Counted from the stretch's first letter, positions 8,266 through 17,612 are shown. The stretch is DNA of 64,000 nucleotides from Hymenobacter psychrophilus (GCF_900107135.1 NZ_FNOV01000013.1:50418-114417); one strand, 5' to 3'. Numbers and translations: made by a program. Notes: generated by a model from the sequence alone, not told the origin.

Positions 8266-10800
8266 ATGAGTTCTCCCTACCATAAGATTCTTCCGGTTGC
8301 CGCCCTCGCCTTCACGCTAGGCACGGCTCCGCTCACTACAGCCTTGGGCCAGGTAGCCGCACCGGCGTCCGGTAGTACTGCCGAAGAGCCCCAGCGCTAC
8401 ACGCTGGGGGGCATCACCATCAGCGGAGCCCGCTACCTCGACCCAAACACGCTCATCGGCCTCTCCGGTCTTAAAGTGGGCGACCCCATAACGATTCCTG
8501 GTGAGGATATCGGCCGGGCTATTCGGAAGCTTTGGGATCAGGGTATTCTGGGCGATGTGAGTGTAAGCATTGCCCGCGTGGAGGGCACAAAAGTATTCCT
8601 TGATTTCAACCTCAAGGAGCGCCCCCGGTTGTCGAAATTTGTGTTCGAAGGCATCAGTAAGGGCCAAGGCGAGGAGTTACGCAATAAAATCAAGCTCATC
8701 CGGGGCAAGGTGGTAACCGACGCACTGTTGAGCAACACCCGCACTCAGGTGCGCAAGTTCTACACCAACAAGGGCTTCCTCGACGCTAAAGTCAACATTG
8801 TGCAACGGCCCGACTCGTCGCTGTCGAACAGTGTAGTGCTGGCTATTGATGTGGACAAGGGTTCTAAGGTCAAAATCCAGGATATTGACTTTGTGGGCAA
8901 CACGGCCTATTCGGACGGAAAACTGAAGGGTAAGTTTAAAAAAACCAAGGAGAAGAAATTCCCCAAATTTTTCAACTCGGGTAAGTATCAGGCCAAGGAG
9001 TTTGCCGACGATAAGCAATTGCTGCTTGATTTTTACAACGCTCAGGGCTACCGCGACGCCACCATCGTATCAGATTCGCTGACTCGGGTGGGCGACGGCC
9101 TGAAGCTGACCGTACGGGTAGATGAGGGTCCAAAGTACTACTTCCGCAACATCAGCTGGAACGGTAACTATCTCTACGACGACAAGACGCTGGCCTCGGT
9201 GCTGGGTATTAAAGAGGGTAGCGTCTACAGTAAGGAAACGCTTGACAAGCGCCTTAATTACAACCCTACCGGCCAGGATGTAACGTCGCTCTACATGAAC
9301 GACGGCTACCTGTTTTTCAATATTGAGCCCGTAGAAACGCGGGTGGAGGGCGACTCCATCGATATTGAGATGCGCGTTTCGGAAGGCGTGCAGGCCCGGG
9401 TGAAGGAAGTGCGTATTGCGGGCAATACCAAGACTTCCGACCACGTAGTGCGCCGGACGCTCTACACGCTGCCTGGCGACAAATTCAGCCGCGAAAATCT
9501 GATTCGCAGCCAGCGCGAGCTAGCTACGCTGGGCTACTTCGACCCCGAGAAAATCGGCCTCAACCCAGTGCCCAACCAGGCTGATGGTACCGTGGACATC
9601 AATTACACGGTAGAGGAAAAGCCTTCGGACCAGATTACGCTTTCGGGCGGCTGGGGTGGCTACGCAGGTTTCATTGGTACGGTGGGCCTGGTATTCAACA
9701 ACTTCTCGCTGCGCAAGGCAGCTACCCTGAAAAACTGGACGCCGGTGCCGGCCGGCGACGGGCAGCGCCTGTCGCTGAACGTGCAGGCCAATGGCCCGCA
9801 GTATCAGGCGTACTCGTTCTCGTTCACCGAGCCTTGGCTGGGCGGGCGCAAGCCCAACTCGCTGTCGGTGAGCTTGACCAAAACGGTGTTCCGGAATGGT
9901 AGCAGCTTCGACGTCAATGCGGGCTCACTGAAAACCAATGGTGCCAGCGTGTCGCTGGGCCGCCGCCTACGTTGGCCCGATGACTACTTCACGCTGAGCA
10001 ACGCCTTGTCGGTTACCCAGTACAAGCTCAAGAATTACGGTAGCCTGGGCACCGATTTCTTCCCTTCCGGCACTGGTAATGCTACCAACATTACCCTCAA
10101 TACCACGCTGGCCCGTAACAGCATCGACAACCCCACCTTTACGCGGCGGGGCTCTTCGCTGGCGCTAAGCGTGAACCTAACGCCGCCTTACTCGCTGTTT
10201 CCGGGCTCGCACCCGAGCGTGAACGAGTGGGTGGAGTTCCACAAGTGGATGTTCGACGCCTCGTGGTTTACGCCTGTGATAGGCAAGTTGGTGCTCAACA
10301 CCCGCGCCCACTTCGGCTTTATTGGTAGCTACGGCAGCAACCGGGCCATCGGGCCATTCGAGCGGTTTAAACTGGGCGGCGCGGGCTTGGGCTACGGCGG
10401 TTCTACCAACTTCATCGCCGGCACCGAGTATGTCGGTCTGCGCGGTTACGAAGATCCTAACCAGAGCACTTCACTACCTGCCTCGCGGCAGGGTTCAGCA
10501 GGCGGAGTGGTGTACAATAAATTCGTGATGGAAATGCGTTATCCGGTTAGCCTTAACCCAGCGGCTACGGTATACGTGCTCAGCTTTGCGGAAGCCGGTA
10601 ACTCGTTCGAGAGCTACGCCAACTACAGCCCTTACAAATTGTACCGCTCGGCAGGCATAGGAGCCCGTGTTTTCATGTCGGCATTCGGTTTGCTAGGCTT
10701 CGACTATGGCTGGGGCTTCGACCAAGTGCCACGCGTAGCGGGCGGTTCGGCGCAGAAGAACGGTATTTTCCACTTCATCATCGGCCAGCAAATTCGGTAG
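8266..10800 (+). CDS. bamA: Outer-membrane protein assembly factor BamA
   Basis: At 844 aa this is the central barrel of the beta-barrel assembly machine. It has a signal peptide (about residues 1-30, ending ALGQ), five POTRA modules over about 45-430 (for example YTLGGITISGARYLDP, KFVFEGISKGQ, IQDIDFVGNTAYSD, YYFRNISWNGNYLYDD, VKEVRIAGNTKTSD) and a C-terminal barrel with FNNFSLRK and the lid-loop-like RLKLGGAGLGY-type segment FERFKLGGAGLGYGG. The ATG at 8266 is used in preference to a TTG two codons earlier. It follows uppS by 6 nt and is followed by two Skp-like chaperones, the usual envelope order. Confidence 0.95.
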   Translation: MSSPYHKILPVAALAFTLGTAPLTTALGQVAAPASGSTAEEPQRYTLGGITISGARYLDPNTLIGLSGLKVGDPITIPGEDIGRAIRKLWDQGILGDVSVSIARVEGTKVFLDFNLKERPRLSKFVFEGISKGQGEELRNKIKLIRGKVVTDALLSNTRTQVRKFYTNKGFLDAKVNIVQRPDSSLSNSVVLAIDVDKGSKVKIQDIDFVGNTAYSDGKLKGKFKKTKEKKFPKFFNSGKYQAKEFADDKQLLLDFYNAQGYRDATIVSDSLTRVGDGLKLTVRVDEGPKYYFRNISWNGNYLYDDKTLASVLGIKEGSVYSKETLDKRLNYNPTGQDVTSLYMNDGYLFFNIEPVETRVEGDSIDIEMRVSEGVQARVKEVRIAGNTKTSDHVVRRTLYTLPGDKFSRENLIRSQRELATLGYFDPEKIGLNPVPNQADGTVDINYTVEEKPSDQITLSGGWGGYAGFIGTVGLVFNNFSLRKAATLKNWTPVPAGDGQRLSLNVQANGPQYQAYSFSFTEPWLGGRKPNSLSVSLTKTVFRNGSSFDVNAGSLKTNGASVSLGRRLRWPDDYFTLSNALSVTQYKLKNYGSLGTDFFPSGTGNATNITLNTTLARNSIDNPTFTRRGSSLALSVNLTPPYSLFPGSHPSVNEWVEFHKWMFDASWFTPVIGKLVLNTRAHFGFIGSYGSNRAIGPFERFKLGGAGLGYGGSTNFIAGTEYVGLRGYEDPNQSTSLPASRQGSAGGVVYNKFVMEMRYPVSLNPAATVYVLSFAEAGNSFESYANYSPYKLYRSAGIGARVFMSAFGLLGFDYGWGFDQVPRVAGGSAQKNGIFHFIIGQQIR

Positions 10801-10842
10801 TGCCGGCGGTGGTCGGGCCATGGTCACCACTTTTTCAACAAC

Positions 10843-11517
10843 ATGAACCAGTTCGTTTTTCGCATTGCGGCCATTTTGGCCCTGTTGTTGGTAATGCTGG
10901 GTGCTCCTGCCGCCCAGGCTCAGAAGTTCGGCTATGTCGATTCCGAGTTTATTCTCGGCAAGATGCCGGCCTATGTGCAGGCCCAGCAGGAACTGAACAC
11001 GCTGGCTGCTAACTGGCAGAAGGATCTGGAAAACCAGAAAGCGGAACTAGACAAGCTACATCGGAATTATCAGGCCGAAGAAGTCGTTCTGACAGAAACA
11101 ATGAAGAAAAAGCGCCAGGATGAGATTCTGGCCAAGGAGCAGGAAATCAAAACCAACACCAACAAGATTTTCGGTTACGAGGGGCAGTTGTTCCGCAAAC
11201 GGCAGGAACTGACCAAGCCGGTGCAGGACATCGTGTTTGAGTCTATCGAGAAAGTGGCCAAGAAAAAGCAATTGGCCATTGTGTTCGATAAATCCGGTGA
11301 CCTGACCATGCTGTATACCAACCCTGTACACGACTACACCGAATTTGTGCTTGAGGAGTTAGGTTTGGCTTCACCCGAAGCCAACCAGCCTGGCCAGAAG
11401 GGCCCGGTGAAAACCGTTACGCCCCCCAGCACTCCAGCCGGTGATGTTCCTCCGGCCGAAACCGACGAGCCGGCCCCACGCCGGCCCGCGGCTCGCCCGG
11501 CAAGCCGAAAAAAGTAA
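10843..11517 (+). CDS. OmpH/Skp-family periplasmic chaperone, copy 1
   Basis: The 224-aa protein has a signal peptide ending PAAQAQ, then FGYVDSEFILGKMPAYVQAQQEL, a long charged coiled coil (about 50-130) and the returning segment AKKKQLAIVFDKSG, the layout of Skp trimers that hold unfolded outer-membrane proteins. Unlike E. coli Skp (about 160 aa) it has a Pro/Ala/Arg-rich tail (TPAGDVPPAE...RRPAARPASRKK) of some 45 residues with no known role. It lies 42 nt after bamA and 34 nt before the second copy. Confidence 0.88.
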   Translation: MNQFVFRIAAILALLLVMLGAPAAQAQKFGYVDSEFILGKMPAYVQAQQELNTLAANWQKDLENQKAELDKLHRNYQAEEVVLTETMKKKRQDEILAKEQEIKTNTNKIFGYEGQLFRKRQELTKPVQDIVFESIEKVAKKKQLAIVFDKSGDLTMLYTNPVHDYTEFVLEELGLASPEANQPGQKGPVKTVTPPSTPAGDVPPAETDEPAPRRPAARPASRKK

Positions 11518-11551
11518 CTTTGTGCAAACTCTCTGACTTTTTCCTTTTTTG

Positions 11552-12187
11552 ATGACGACCACCATGAACAAAATTCGCATTGCCCTGGCTGTTGCCGCTC
11601 TTACCTTCACTACCGCTACCGCTTCGCTGGCTCAGGCCCCGCTGAAAATCGGTTACACCAGCGTGGAGTACGTGCTGTCCCAGATGCCCGAAAGCAAGCA
11701 GATTGAGTCGCAGCTGAAAGATTACAGCACCCAGCTCAAAAACCAGCTCGACACGAAGTACGCCGAGTACCAGAGCAAGGGCGAAGCCTTCCAGAAAGGG
11801 GCCGCCACGATGCCTGACCCCGTGCGGGCCGACAAGCAGAAGGAACTGCAGAACCTGCAGCAGTCTATCCAGGAATTCCAGCAGAGCGCCGAAACGTCGT
11901 TGCAGCAAAAGCAGCAGACGCTGCTTAAGCCGGCTCTCGATAAGTTGCAGCAGACCATTGATGCCGTCGCTACCGAGAACGGTTTCACATATGTTCTCAA
12001 CTCCGACGGTGCCAGCCCGGTGCTGTTGCATGGTCCTAAAGAAGGTGACATCTCGGATTTGGTGCTGAAGAAGATGGGCATTACGCCCGGTGCCGCCGCT
12101 GCCACCAAGGTAACTACGCCTGCTGCCCCAGCTGCTTCGGCAGTGCCCGCCGCAACCACTAAAACCAAGACTAAAACCAAGAAGTAG
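11552..12187 (+). CDS. OmpH/Skp-family periplasmic chaperone, copy 2
   Basis: A second Skp-like chaperone of 211 aa, with a signal peptide ending SLAQAP, IGYTSVEYVLSQMPESKQIE, a Gln/Lys-rich coiled coil and TENGFTYVLNSDG. Its tail is Ala/Thr-rich with three Lys-Thr repeats (TKTKTKTKK). Two in-frame ATG codons (11552, 11564) precede the hydrophobic stretch and either could be used. Tandem Skp genes behind bamA are common in Bacteroidetes. A hairpin follows. Confidence 0.87.
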   Translation: MTTTMNKIRIALAVAALTFTTATASLAQAPLKIGYTSVEYVLSQMPESKQIESQLKDYSTQLKNQLDTKYAEYQSKGEAFQKGAATMPDPVRADKQKELQNLQQSIQEFQQSAETSLQQKQQTLLKPALDKLQQTIDAVATENGFTYVLNSDGASPVLLHGPKEGDISDLVLKKMGITPGAAAATKVTTPAAPAASAVPAATTKTKTKTKK

Positions 12188-12222
12188 GCGCTCCGGCGAA
12201 TCTCCTTATGGCTTCATCTGCG

Positions 12223-12250
12223 CAGCCGGGGCTTTTGCCCCGGCTGTTGC
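12223..12250 (+). terminator. Hairpin after the Skp pair
   Basis: CAGCCGGGGC and GCCCCGGCTG (12223-12246) form a compact hairpin with a TTTT loop. The trailing T content is low, so termination is likely but not certain. Confidence 0.55.
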
Positions 12251-12317
12251 CGTTTGCCACAACGCCACGCCCTCTGTACGGGCGCACCGGTTTCCGGCTC
12301 ACCCATTTTTCCGCTAT

Positions 12318-13427
12318 ATGGCAGACTTGGAAGAAGAATTACCCGCATACCGTGCCCAGCCATCCATGCCCGCCAACTTGCCCGCTGGGGAGCCGGACGA
12401 CGAGGATGACCAGGACGAAAGCGAAGGGGGCGACGAGTTGTATGAGCACCACCGAATTCATGCCAACCGCAAGCAGGAACTGCTGCGGCTGGATAAGTTT
12501 CTGCTCCAACGCATTCCCAAAACCTCGCGTACCCGCATCCAGAACGCTATTCTGGCCGGATCGGTACGAGTAAACGAGCGGGCTGTGAAGTCCAACTACC
12601 GTGTAAAGCCCCTTGATTTGATAACGGTAACGTTGCCCGAGCCGCCACGCGAGTTCAAGGTAACGCCCGAGCCTATGGACCTCGACATCCGTTACGAGGA
12701 CTCGGAGTTGTTGTTGGTTAATAAACCCGCCGGGCTGGTGGTGCATCCGGCGTTCGGCCACTGGCAGGGCACGCTGGTAAACGGGCTGGCCCACCACCTA
12801 GCCAGCCTGCCCACCGGCCGCAACGGCGAAGTGCGCCCCGGTCTGGTGCATCGTATCGACAAAGACACATCGGGTTTGCTGGTTATTGGCAAATCGGAGT
12901 ACGCCATGACGTATTTGTCGAACCAGTTCTTTCACCACACCATCGAGCGAACCTACCTGGCGCTGGTATGGGGCGTGCCCGCCGAAGCGCAAGGGACCAT
13001 CAGCACCAACATCGGCCGCAGCATCAAGGACCGGAAGGTGCAGGCTGTGTTTCCCTTTGAAGGGGAATACGGCCGCACGGCCGTTACGCACTACAAGGTG
13101 CTGCAATCCTTCGGGCAGGTGGCGTTGGTGCAGTGCAACCTTGAAACCGGCCGCACCCACCAGATCCGGGTACACATGAAGCACATCGGCCACCCACTGT
13201 TTGGCGATGCTACCTATGGCGGCGACCGGGTAGTATACGGGCAGCGCACGGGCGCCTATAAGGCCTTTGCTGAGAAAGCCCTGACGCTGCTTCCCCGGCA
13301 GGCACTGCACGCCAAATCGTTGGGTTTCGAGCACCCTATCAGCCGAGAATTCATGCAGTTTGAAGCCGAGCTACCAGTTGATTTTGCAACTGTGCTATCA
13401 TTATGGGAGCAGCATGCTGAGTCGTAG
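12318..13427 (+). CDS. rluD: RluD-type 23S rRNA pseudouridine synthase
   Basis: This 369-aa RluA-family enzyme isomerises uridine in RNA. After an acidic N-terminal extension (about 1-50, rich in D/E) it has an S4 RNA-binding domain (RLDKFLLQRIPKTSRTRIQ... SVRVNERAV, about 57-105) and a catalytic domain with GLVHRIDKDTSGLLVIGK, Asp181 being the catalytic aspartate of the HRxD motif, then ETGRTHQIRVHM and the C-terminal ALHAKSLGFEHP. The S4-plus-catalytic arrangement fits RluD, though RluC/other members cannot be fully excluded. It is followed by a strong terminator shared in convergence with the TPR gene. Confidence 0.88.
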   Translation: MADLEEELPAYRAQPSMPANLPAGEPDDEDDQDESEGGDELYEHHRIHANRKQELLRLDKFLLQRIPKTSRTRIQNAILAGSVRVNERAVKSNYRVKPLDLITVTLPEPPREFKVTPEPMDLDIRYEDSELLLVNKPAGLVVHPAFGHWQGTLVNGLAHHLASLPTGRNGEVRPGLVHRIDKDTSGLLVIGKSEYAMTYLSNQFFHHTIERTYLALVWGVPAEAQGTISTNIGRSIKDRKVQAVFPFEGEYGRTAVTHYKVLQSFGQVALVQCNLETGRTHQIRVHMKHIGHPLFGDATYGGDRVVYGQRTGAYKAFAEKALTLLPRQALHAKSLGFEHPISREFMQFEAELPVDFATVLSLWEQHAES

Positions 13428-13457
13428 ATGACTCGCCGGCATGCAGACTGCAAAGCA

Positions 13458-13491
13458 AAAAAAGCCCGCTACCGAAGTAGCGGGCTTTTTT
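13458..13491. terminator. Bidirectional terminator between rluD and the TPR gene
   Basis: A-rich and T-rich flanks surround the perfect stem AGCCCGCTAC / GTAGCGGGCT with a CGAA loop. It can act for both convergent genes. Confidence 0.85.
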
Positions 13492-13520
13492 GAGTCCTGC
13501 AGGCAGGGTAGTGTTACATC

Positions 13521-15140
13521 TTACTTCCGCCGGGCCGGAGCCTTGGCGGGCTTGGTAATGGCCTCTACTGCCGTCTTGGCCTGCTCGTCAGTTGGGTTCA
13601 GCGTCAGGGCCTGCTGCCAGTAGGGCAACGAAGCAGTTTTGTCGCCCATCTGGTAGTAGTAGTAGCCCAAGTACTTGTTGGCCTCCACGAGTCCCGATTT
13701 GTAACTATCGGGCTTATCGGAGGCATTAGCCATCTTGATGTACTCTTCGTAGTACGGCTTGGCCAGCCCTTTCTTCGAGTCGGGGTCGAGGTTGGCGTTG
13801 GCACGGGCGCGCATCTGGTAACCGGGTACGTACTCCGGGCGCTCCTTCAGCAATGCCCCGTACAGGCTGTCAGCCGGCATGTACTGCTCGTTGAGCTCGT
13901 AGGCCCGAGCCAGGTACACTTTGTCCGTCAGCTCGCCGCCTTCGTTCTCCTTCATCATCTGCCGGTAGGTAGAGATGGCTTTCGGATAGTCTTTGGCTGC
14001 GAGATAAGCCTTGGCCAGTTCCTTGCGTAGTTCCGCCGCCTTCTTGGGGTCGGCTTTGATGGCCGCATCGACCAACGCTGCGCCCTCAGCCGTTTTACCG
14101 CTCTTGATTAGCATTTTGCCGTAGTACACGTTGTCTTCAGCAATCAGCTTGTCTTGGGCCTTGGCTACCGTCATATACTGCTGCATAGCAGCCATGGCCT
14201 CATCGTTCTTGCCCATCTCATACAGCGAGTAGGCCTTGATGCGGTTCATGGCGAGGTTGTTGGCGTCAACCGCCAGCACCTTGTCAATCTCTACCATTGC
14301 CTCCGGATACTTGCCGGTCAGGTACAGGAAGGCCGCACTCTTAGCTGTGGTTTCGGTCGATTTCTCGGCCAACGCACTGTACTTCTGGAACTGCGCCAAT
14401 GCGTCGTCGTAACGACCGGCGAAGTAGTAGGTTTCGGCCAGCGCGTTGTATGCTGGGGCGTAATTCGGATCGATGCTGATGGCCTTCTCGAAATTCTCCT
14501 TGGCCATGTTGTAGTTGCGCGAGCGAAGGTTGAGCTGGCCCCGACGCACGTAGGCCTGCACATTGTTCGGCTCGCCGGTGTTGGCGCGCTCGTAGCTGTT
14601 CATAGCCTCGCCACCACCCGTCTCAATCTTCTGGTACAGGTCGCCACGGGCAATCATGAGCGGCGCATCATCCTTACCGGTTTTGGCAGCGAATTTCTCG
14701 CCTTCCTTCACGTACTCCAGTGCCTTACTGACATCCTTGGTACCTGACTCGGCATACGCCTGGGCAATCATGGTAAATACGCTCAGGTCTCTGCCCTTCG
14801 AGGACTTTACGGCCTCATCGAACTTGGACTGTGCCTCAGCGGCGTTGCCTTTTGCCAGCGCGGCGCGGCCGGCGGCAATCATCGTCATCGGCTCCTTTTT
14901 ATCGTAGCTGACGCGGCTGAAGTAGTAAGCGGCTGAATCGGGCATTTCGCGCATCTGATAGAGGCGGCCCAGCTGAAACGACGTTTCGTTGGACTGGCCC
15001 TGACGGAGCAGCGTGGCCCGGGCTTCGTTGTAGCGCTCCATTTGCAACGCTTTGTCTACGGCCGTGTTTTGGGCCAGGGCAGCGGAGCCGGAAACAGATA
15101 AAGCAGCGAGGAGCGTGAGCTTCCAGGGCTTAATGTTCAT
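13521..15140 (-). CDS. Periplasmic TPR-repeat protein at the end of the TonB/PstS cluster
   Basis: The 539-aa protein has a signal peptide (MNIKPWKLTLLAALSVSGSA, ending ALAQ) and about ten tetratricopeptide repeats through the whole length (for example PNNVQAYVRRGQLNLRSRNY, PNYAPAYNALAETYYFAGRY and NPTDEQAKTAVEAI at the end). TPR arrays mediate protein-protein contacts; this one is predicted periplasmic. It starts 33 nt after the PstS-like gene ends, on the same strand, so the two likely share a transcript. The pairing PstS-like lipoprotein plus TPR protein behind TonB genes recurs in Bacteroidetes, but the role of the pair is not known to me. Confidence 0.85.
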   Translation of the reverse strand: MNIKPWKLTLLAALSVSGSAALAQNTAVDKALQMERYNEARATLLRQGQSNETSFQLGRLYQMREMPDSAAYYFSRVSYDKKEPMTMIAAGRAALAKGNAAEAQSKFDEAVKSSKGRDLSVFTMIAQAYAESGTKDVSKALEYVKEGEKFAAKTGKDDAPLMIARGDLYQKIETGGGEAMNSYERANTGEPNNVQAYVRRGQLNLRSRNYNMAKENFEKAISIDPNYAPAYNALAETYYFAGRYDDALAQFQKYSALAEKSTETTAKSAAFLYLTGKYPEAMVEIDKVLAVDANNLAMNRIKAYSLYEMGKNDEAMAAMQQYMTVAKAQDKLIAEDNVYYGKMLIKSGKTAEGAALVDAAIKADPKKAAELRKELAKAYLAAKDYPKAISTYRQMMKENEGGELTDKVYLARAYELNEQYMPADSLYGALLKERPEYVPGYQMRARANANLDPDSKKGLAKPYYEEYIKMANASDKPDSYKSGLVEANKYLGYYYYQMGDKTASLPYWQQALTLNPTDEQAKTAVEAITKPAKAPARRK

Positions 15141-15173
15141 AAGAGGAAGGTTTGGTGTAGAGGAAGGAAAAAA

Positions 15174-16130
15174 TTAGTTCGATTTCACGTCAATGATACG
15201 AACCTGGCCGGTGGCGGGCATCAAACCGGACTTGAGCATGATGAGCTGGCCCTTGTTGCCTGCCACGAAGGATGCAAAACCGGTGCCAAGACCGGCCCGG
15301 GCCTCGCGGCTGATGATGTACAGTTCGCGCCGCAGCGGATATGTCTTCTGGGCCAGATACGCTTGGTAGGGCTGCACGTAGTCGTCGGGGGTGCTGCCGG
15401 TGGCTTTGGAGCTGATGCCCGCCACCCGCACACGTCCGAGCAGCTTTTGTACGCCCTTATCGTCGCGGTCCGAAATCCAGTTCACGCCAATTACGCCAAT
15501 GGCATTCGGATGACTCGCAACGTAATCAAGCAGCGCCGGGTTCGACTCGGAGGCGAAAATACCCTTAGCCAGCGCCGTGCCGCGGGTGATGGAATCCTGC
15601 ACGAAGCGGGCGGTGCTGGAGTTGTTATTGTCGAAAACAGCCGTAATCTCGCCCTTATTATTGCCGGGGCTAAGCTGATTCCACTGCTTCAGCTGGCCCG
15701 TGAAAATACCGCGCAGTTGAGCCGTTGTCAGGAGCGAGTCGGGGTTGCTGGGGTGCAGGATGATGGCCACGCCATCGATGCCGATACGAATGGCGCGAGG
15801 CTCTATCTGGATGTTCTTGAACCGGGCCTTTTCCGCCTCCGTCAACTGGCGCGACACAACGGCCAGCCGGACGCTGTCGTCCAGAAAAGCTTGCATTACG
15901 TCGCGCTCGGGCTGATAGAACGCTTGTATCTGTGCTCCCGGGTACAGTTTCTGAAACGTATCGACCTCTGACTTGATGATGGGCGCAAAAGTTTCATCGA
16001 CGCCGATGCTGATGGCGCCACTGGTGGGCGTATCGGTAGCCGCCGCCGACTTATTGCCACTATTACAACCCACCAATCCCAGGGCCCCGAATAAACCGGC
16101 CGTCAGGCCTGTAAGGATGTTATGCTTCAT
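15174..16130 (-). CDS. PstS-like substrate-binding lipoprotein
   Basis: This 318-aa periplasmic binding protein has a lipoprotein signal with lipobox LVGC (Cys22) and a PBP-like fold as in PstS: ISIGVDETFAPIIKSEVDTF, LAVVSRQLTEAE, GVAIILHPSNPDSLLTTAQLRGIFTG and the phosphate-type region FDNNNSSTARFVQDS. The ATG at 16130 is chosen as it starts the lipoprotein signal; an upstream ATG at 16169 adds 13 polar residues. No pstA, pstB, pstC or phoU lies in the window, so its ligand and partner are open; it may deliver a ligand to a TonB-linked process. It overlaps the small membrane gene by 11 nt. Confidence 0.85.
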   Translation of the reverse strand: MKHNILTGLTAGLFGALGLVGCNSGNKSAAATDTPTSGAISIGVDETFAPIIKSEVDTFQKLYPGAQIQAFYQPERDVMQAFLDDSVRLAVVSRQLTEAEKARFKNIQIEPRAIRIGIDGVAIILHPSNPDSLLTTAQLRGIFTGQLKQWNQLSPGNNKGEITAVFDNNNSSTARFVQDSITRGTALAKGIFASESNPALLDYVASHPNAIGVIGVNWISDRDDKGVQKLLGRVRVAGISSKATGSTPDDYVQPYQAYLAQKTYPLRRELYIISREARAGLGTGFASFVAGNKGQLIMLKSGLMPATGQVRIIDVKSN

Positions 16131-16374
16131 GCCGGTCTTTTTTGAAGTACTGCTGGTAGGTGCGGACAAATCTAACGATTCCGTAAAATACGAAGATGGC
16201 GGCCAGCAGTTGGCGGGCCGTTTCGTGTAGCTGCAGCATGCCGGCCGGCACCAGCCATAGGCTCACTCCGAGGGCTACGTAAAGCACCGCCATAAACAGC
16301 GTAAAGTAACGTACCAAGCCGGGCGATTGGCTGGGGCGGCCCAGACGTTCGTGGGTAGGAGGTAGATCGGACAT
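16120..16374 (-). CDS. Small two-helix membrane protein
   Basis: The 84-aa protein has a polar N terminus (MSDLPPTHERLGRPSQSPGL), two hydrophobic helices (about 25-45 and 55-72) and a basic C terminus (QQYFKKDRHEA). It is unrecognised as a named family. Its gene overlaps the start of the PstS-like gene by 11 nt, so translation is probably coupled and the two proteins may act together. It is the first gene of this sub-operon; a candidate -7 box lies 41 nt upstream. Confidence 0.7.
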   Translation of the reverse strand: MSDLPPTHERLGRPSQSPGLVRYFTLFMAVLYVALGVSLWLVPAGMLQLHETARQLLAAIFVFYGIVRFVRTYQQYFKKDRHEA

Positions 16375-16414
16375 AACAAATGAGTGAAGCAAAGCGGGAT
16401 TTCCTAGATAGGAA

Positions 16415-16422
16415 CAAACGTA
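16415..16422 (-). promoter_or_regulatory. Candidate -7 box for the small membrane protein / PstS-like / TPR unit
   Basis: On the minus strand the bases read TACGTTTG, matching TAnnTTTG, 40 nt before the ATG at 16374. A TTTG lies further upstream than usual (28 nt), so the -33 box is uncertain. Confidence 0.5.
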
Positions 16423-16480
16423 AAAATAGGGCCTTTTTGTTCTGCTGCGCCAAACAGCCGTGTACCGCTGGGCAGAAACG

Positions 16481-16518
16481 TCGGCACCCAGCCGGTTATT
16501 TTACCAGTTGGGTGCCGA
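16481..16518 (-). terminator. Hairpin after tonB copy 2
   Basis: TCGGCACCCA (16481-16490) pairs with TGGGTGCCGA (16509-16518). It lies just downstream of the minus-strand tonB that ends at 16555, and has only a weak T tract. Confidence 0.5.
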
Positions 16519-16554
16519 TTACAAAAAATACGGAGACTGCGATGATGGCCAGCG

Positions 16555-17394
16555 CTATTGGTAAGTGAAGGTGATGGGTAGATTGTAGCGTACCGGTACG
16601 GCCCGGTTGTTCTGGTAGCCCGGTTTCCAGGCCGGCATCTTCCGGATAACCCGGCTGGCCTCCTCGTCGGTACCGTAGCCCAAGCCCTTGAGCACCTCTA
16701 CGTCGGTAATAGAGCCATCCGTATTCACGGTGAAAGCAATGTACACCCGGCCGCCGACGGCCGCTTTCAACGCCTGGGTGGGGTAGTGGAGGTTGCGTTG
16801 CAGGTACTTGGACAGCGCCGCCTGGCCTCCGGCAAACTCGGGCATCACTTCTACCGAAACAAAAGGCTTAGTAACGGCCGGAGCCGCTGAGCTAGCCGCC
16901 GAGTCATTGTTGCCCGGCGTACCGGGGGCTGCTATATCGGCTAAGCCGCCAGTGCCTTCGCGGTTGATGTTGCCCAGTGCTACCGGCTCGTCAGTATTCG
17001 GGGCAGCTACGGCAGGCTGATCCGGCTTTTTCACCTGAGCATCATCTACCACTGTAGGCGGCAGATCCTTACTAATTTCGGTGCGCAGGGTGATGGTAGC
17101 GCGCGAGGCGGGTGATGGTGTTACCGGCGGCGGCGTAATGGTGGGGGGCGGCAGAATATCGACTATCGGACCAGTTGGCACGATAGGCGGCACTACTACT
17201 ACCGTCGGCCACCAGTAGTTCACCGCTATCGGCAGGGCAATGAGCAGCGCCGTCAGGGCAACGGCCAGCGCTACCGCCCGCAGTAAGTGACGGCCGTAGA
17301 GCTGGCGGAGCGCATAGGCCCCGTAGGCCTTGTTGCGGCCCTCAAAGACGATGTCGTCGAGGGAGGGTAGCGAAATGGGAGCGTTGGTCGTCAT
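16555..17394 (-). CDS. tonB: TonB-family energy-transducing protein, copy 2
   Basis: The 279-aa protein spans the periplasm to energise outer-membrane receptors. It starts with the ISLPSLDDIVFEGRNKAYGAY-like leader seen in Bacteroidetes TonB, has one membrane helix (about 36-60), a Pro-rich linker (VVVPPIVPTGPIVDILPPP...) and a C-terminal TonB domain (about 195-279: MPEFAGGQAALSKYLQRNL, GRVYIAFTVNTDGSITDVEV, ITFTYQ). The leader motif LDDIVFEGRNKAYGAY is the same in tonB copy 1, so they are paralogues. A terminator separates it from copy 1 upstream, so it probably has its own promoter. Confidence 0.88.
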   Translation of the reverse strand: MTTNAPISLPSLDDIVFEGRNKAYGAYALRQLYGRHLLRAVALAVALTALLIALPIAVNYWWPTVVVVPPIVPTGPIVDILPPPTITPPPVTPSPASRATITLRTEISKDLPPTVVDDAQVKKPDQPAVAAPNTDEPVALGNINREGTGGLADIAAPGTPGNNDSAASSAAPAVTKPFVSVEVMPEFAGGQAALSKYLQRNLHYPTQALKAAVGGRVYIAFTVNTDGSITDVEVLKGLGYGTDEEASRVIRKMPAWKPGYQNNRAVPVRYNLPITFTYQ

Positions 17395-17575
17395 GAGATA
17401 TAGGAGTTAAGTGAACGAAACGCGGGTAAACTTCTCCAGCCATATCTCTCAACTGCACTCCCTCTGCGCTGGCTTTCAGGTGGTAAACGCCCAGTGTACA
17501 CCCAATAGTATGCACGCCTACTATATTTTTCGAGCCTTATGCTTATTGGTCCCAACTATTGTATGTAGCAACGCA

Positions 17576-17612
17576 AAAACCCCGGACCGGACAAGTGTCC
17601 GGTTCGGGGTTT
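17576..17612 (-). terminator. Terminator after tonB copy 1
   Basis: On the minus strand ACCCCGAACCGGAC and GTCCGGTCCGGGGT form a long stem with a short loop, followed by TTTTT. It ends the exbB-exbD-exbD-tonB transcript. Confidence 0.85.

Noticed and set aside
12339..12797. Minus-strand frame opposite the RluD gene start
   Set aside because: Shadow of the S4 domain with no motif.
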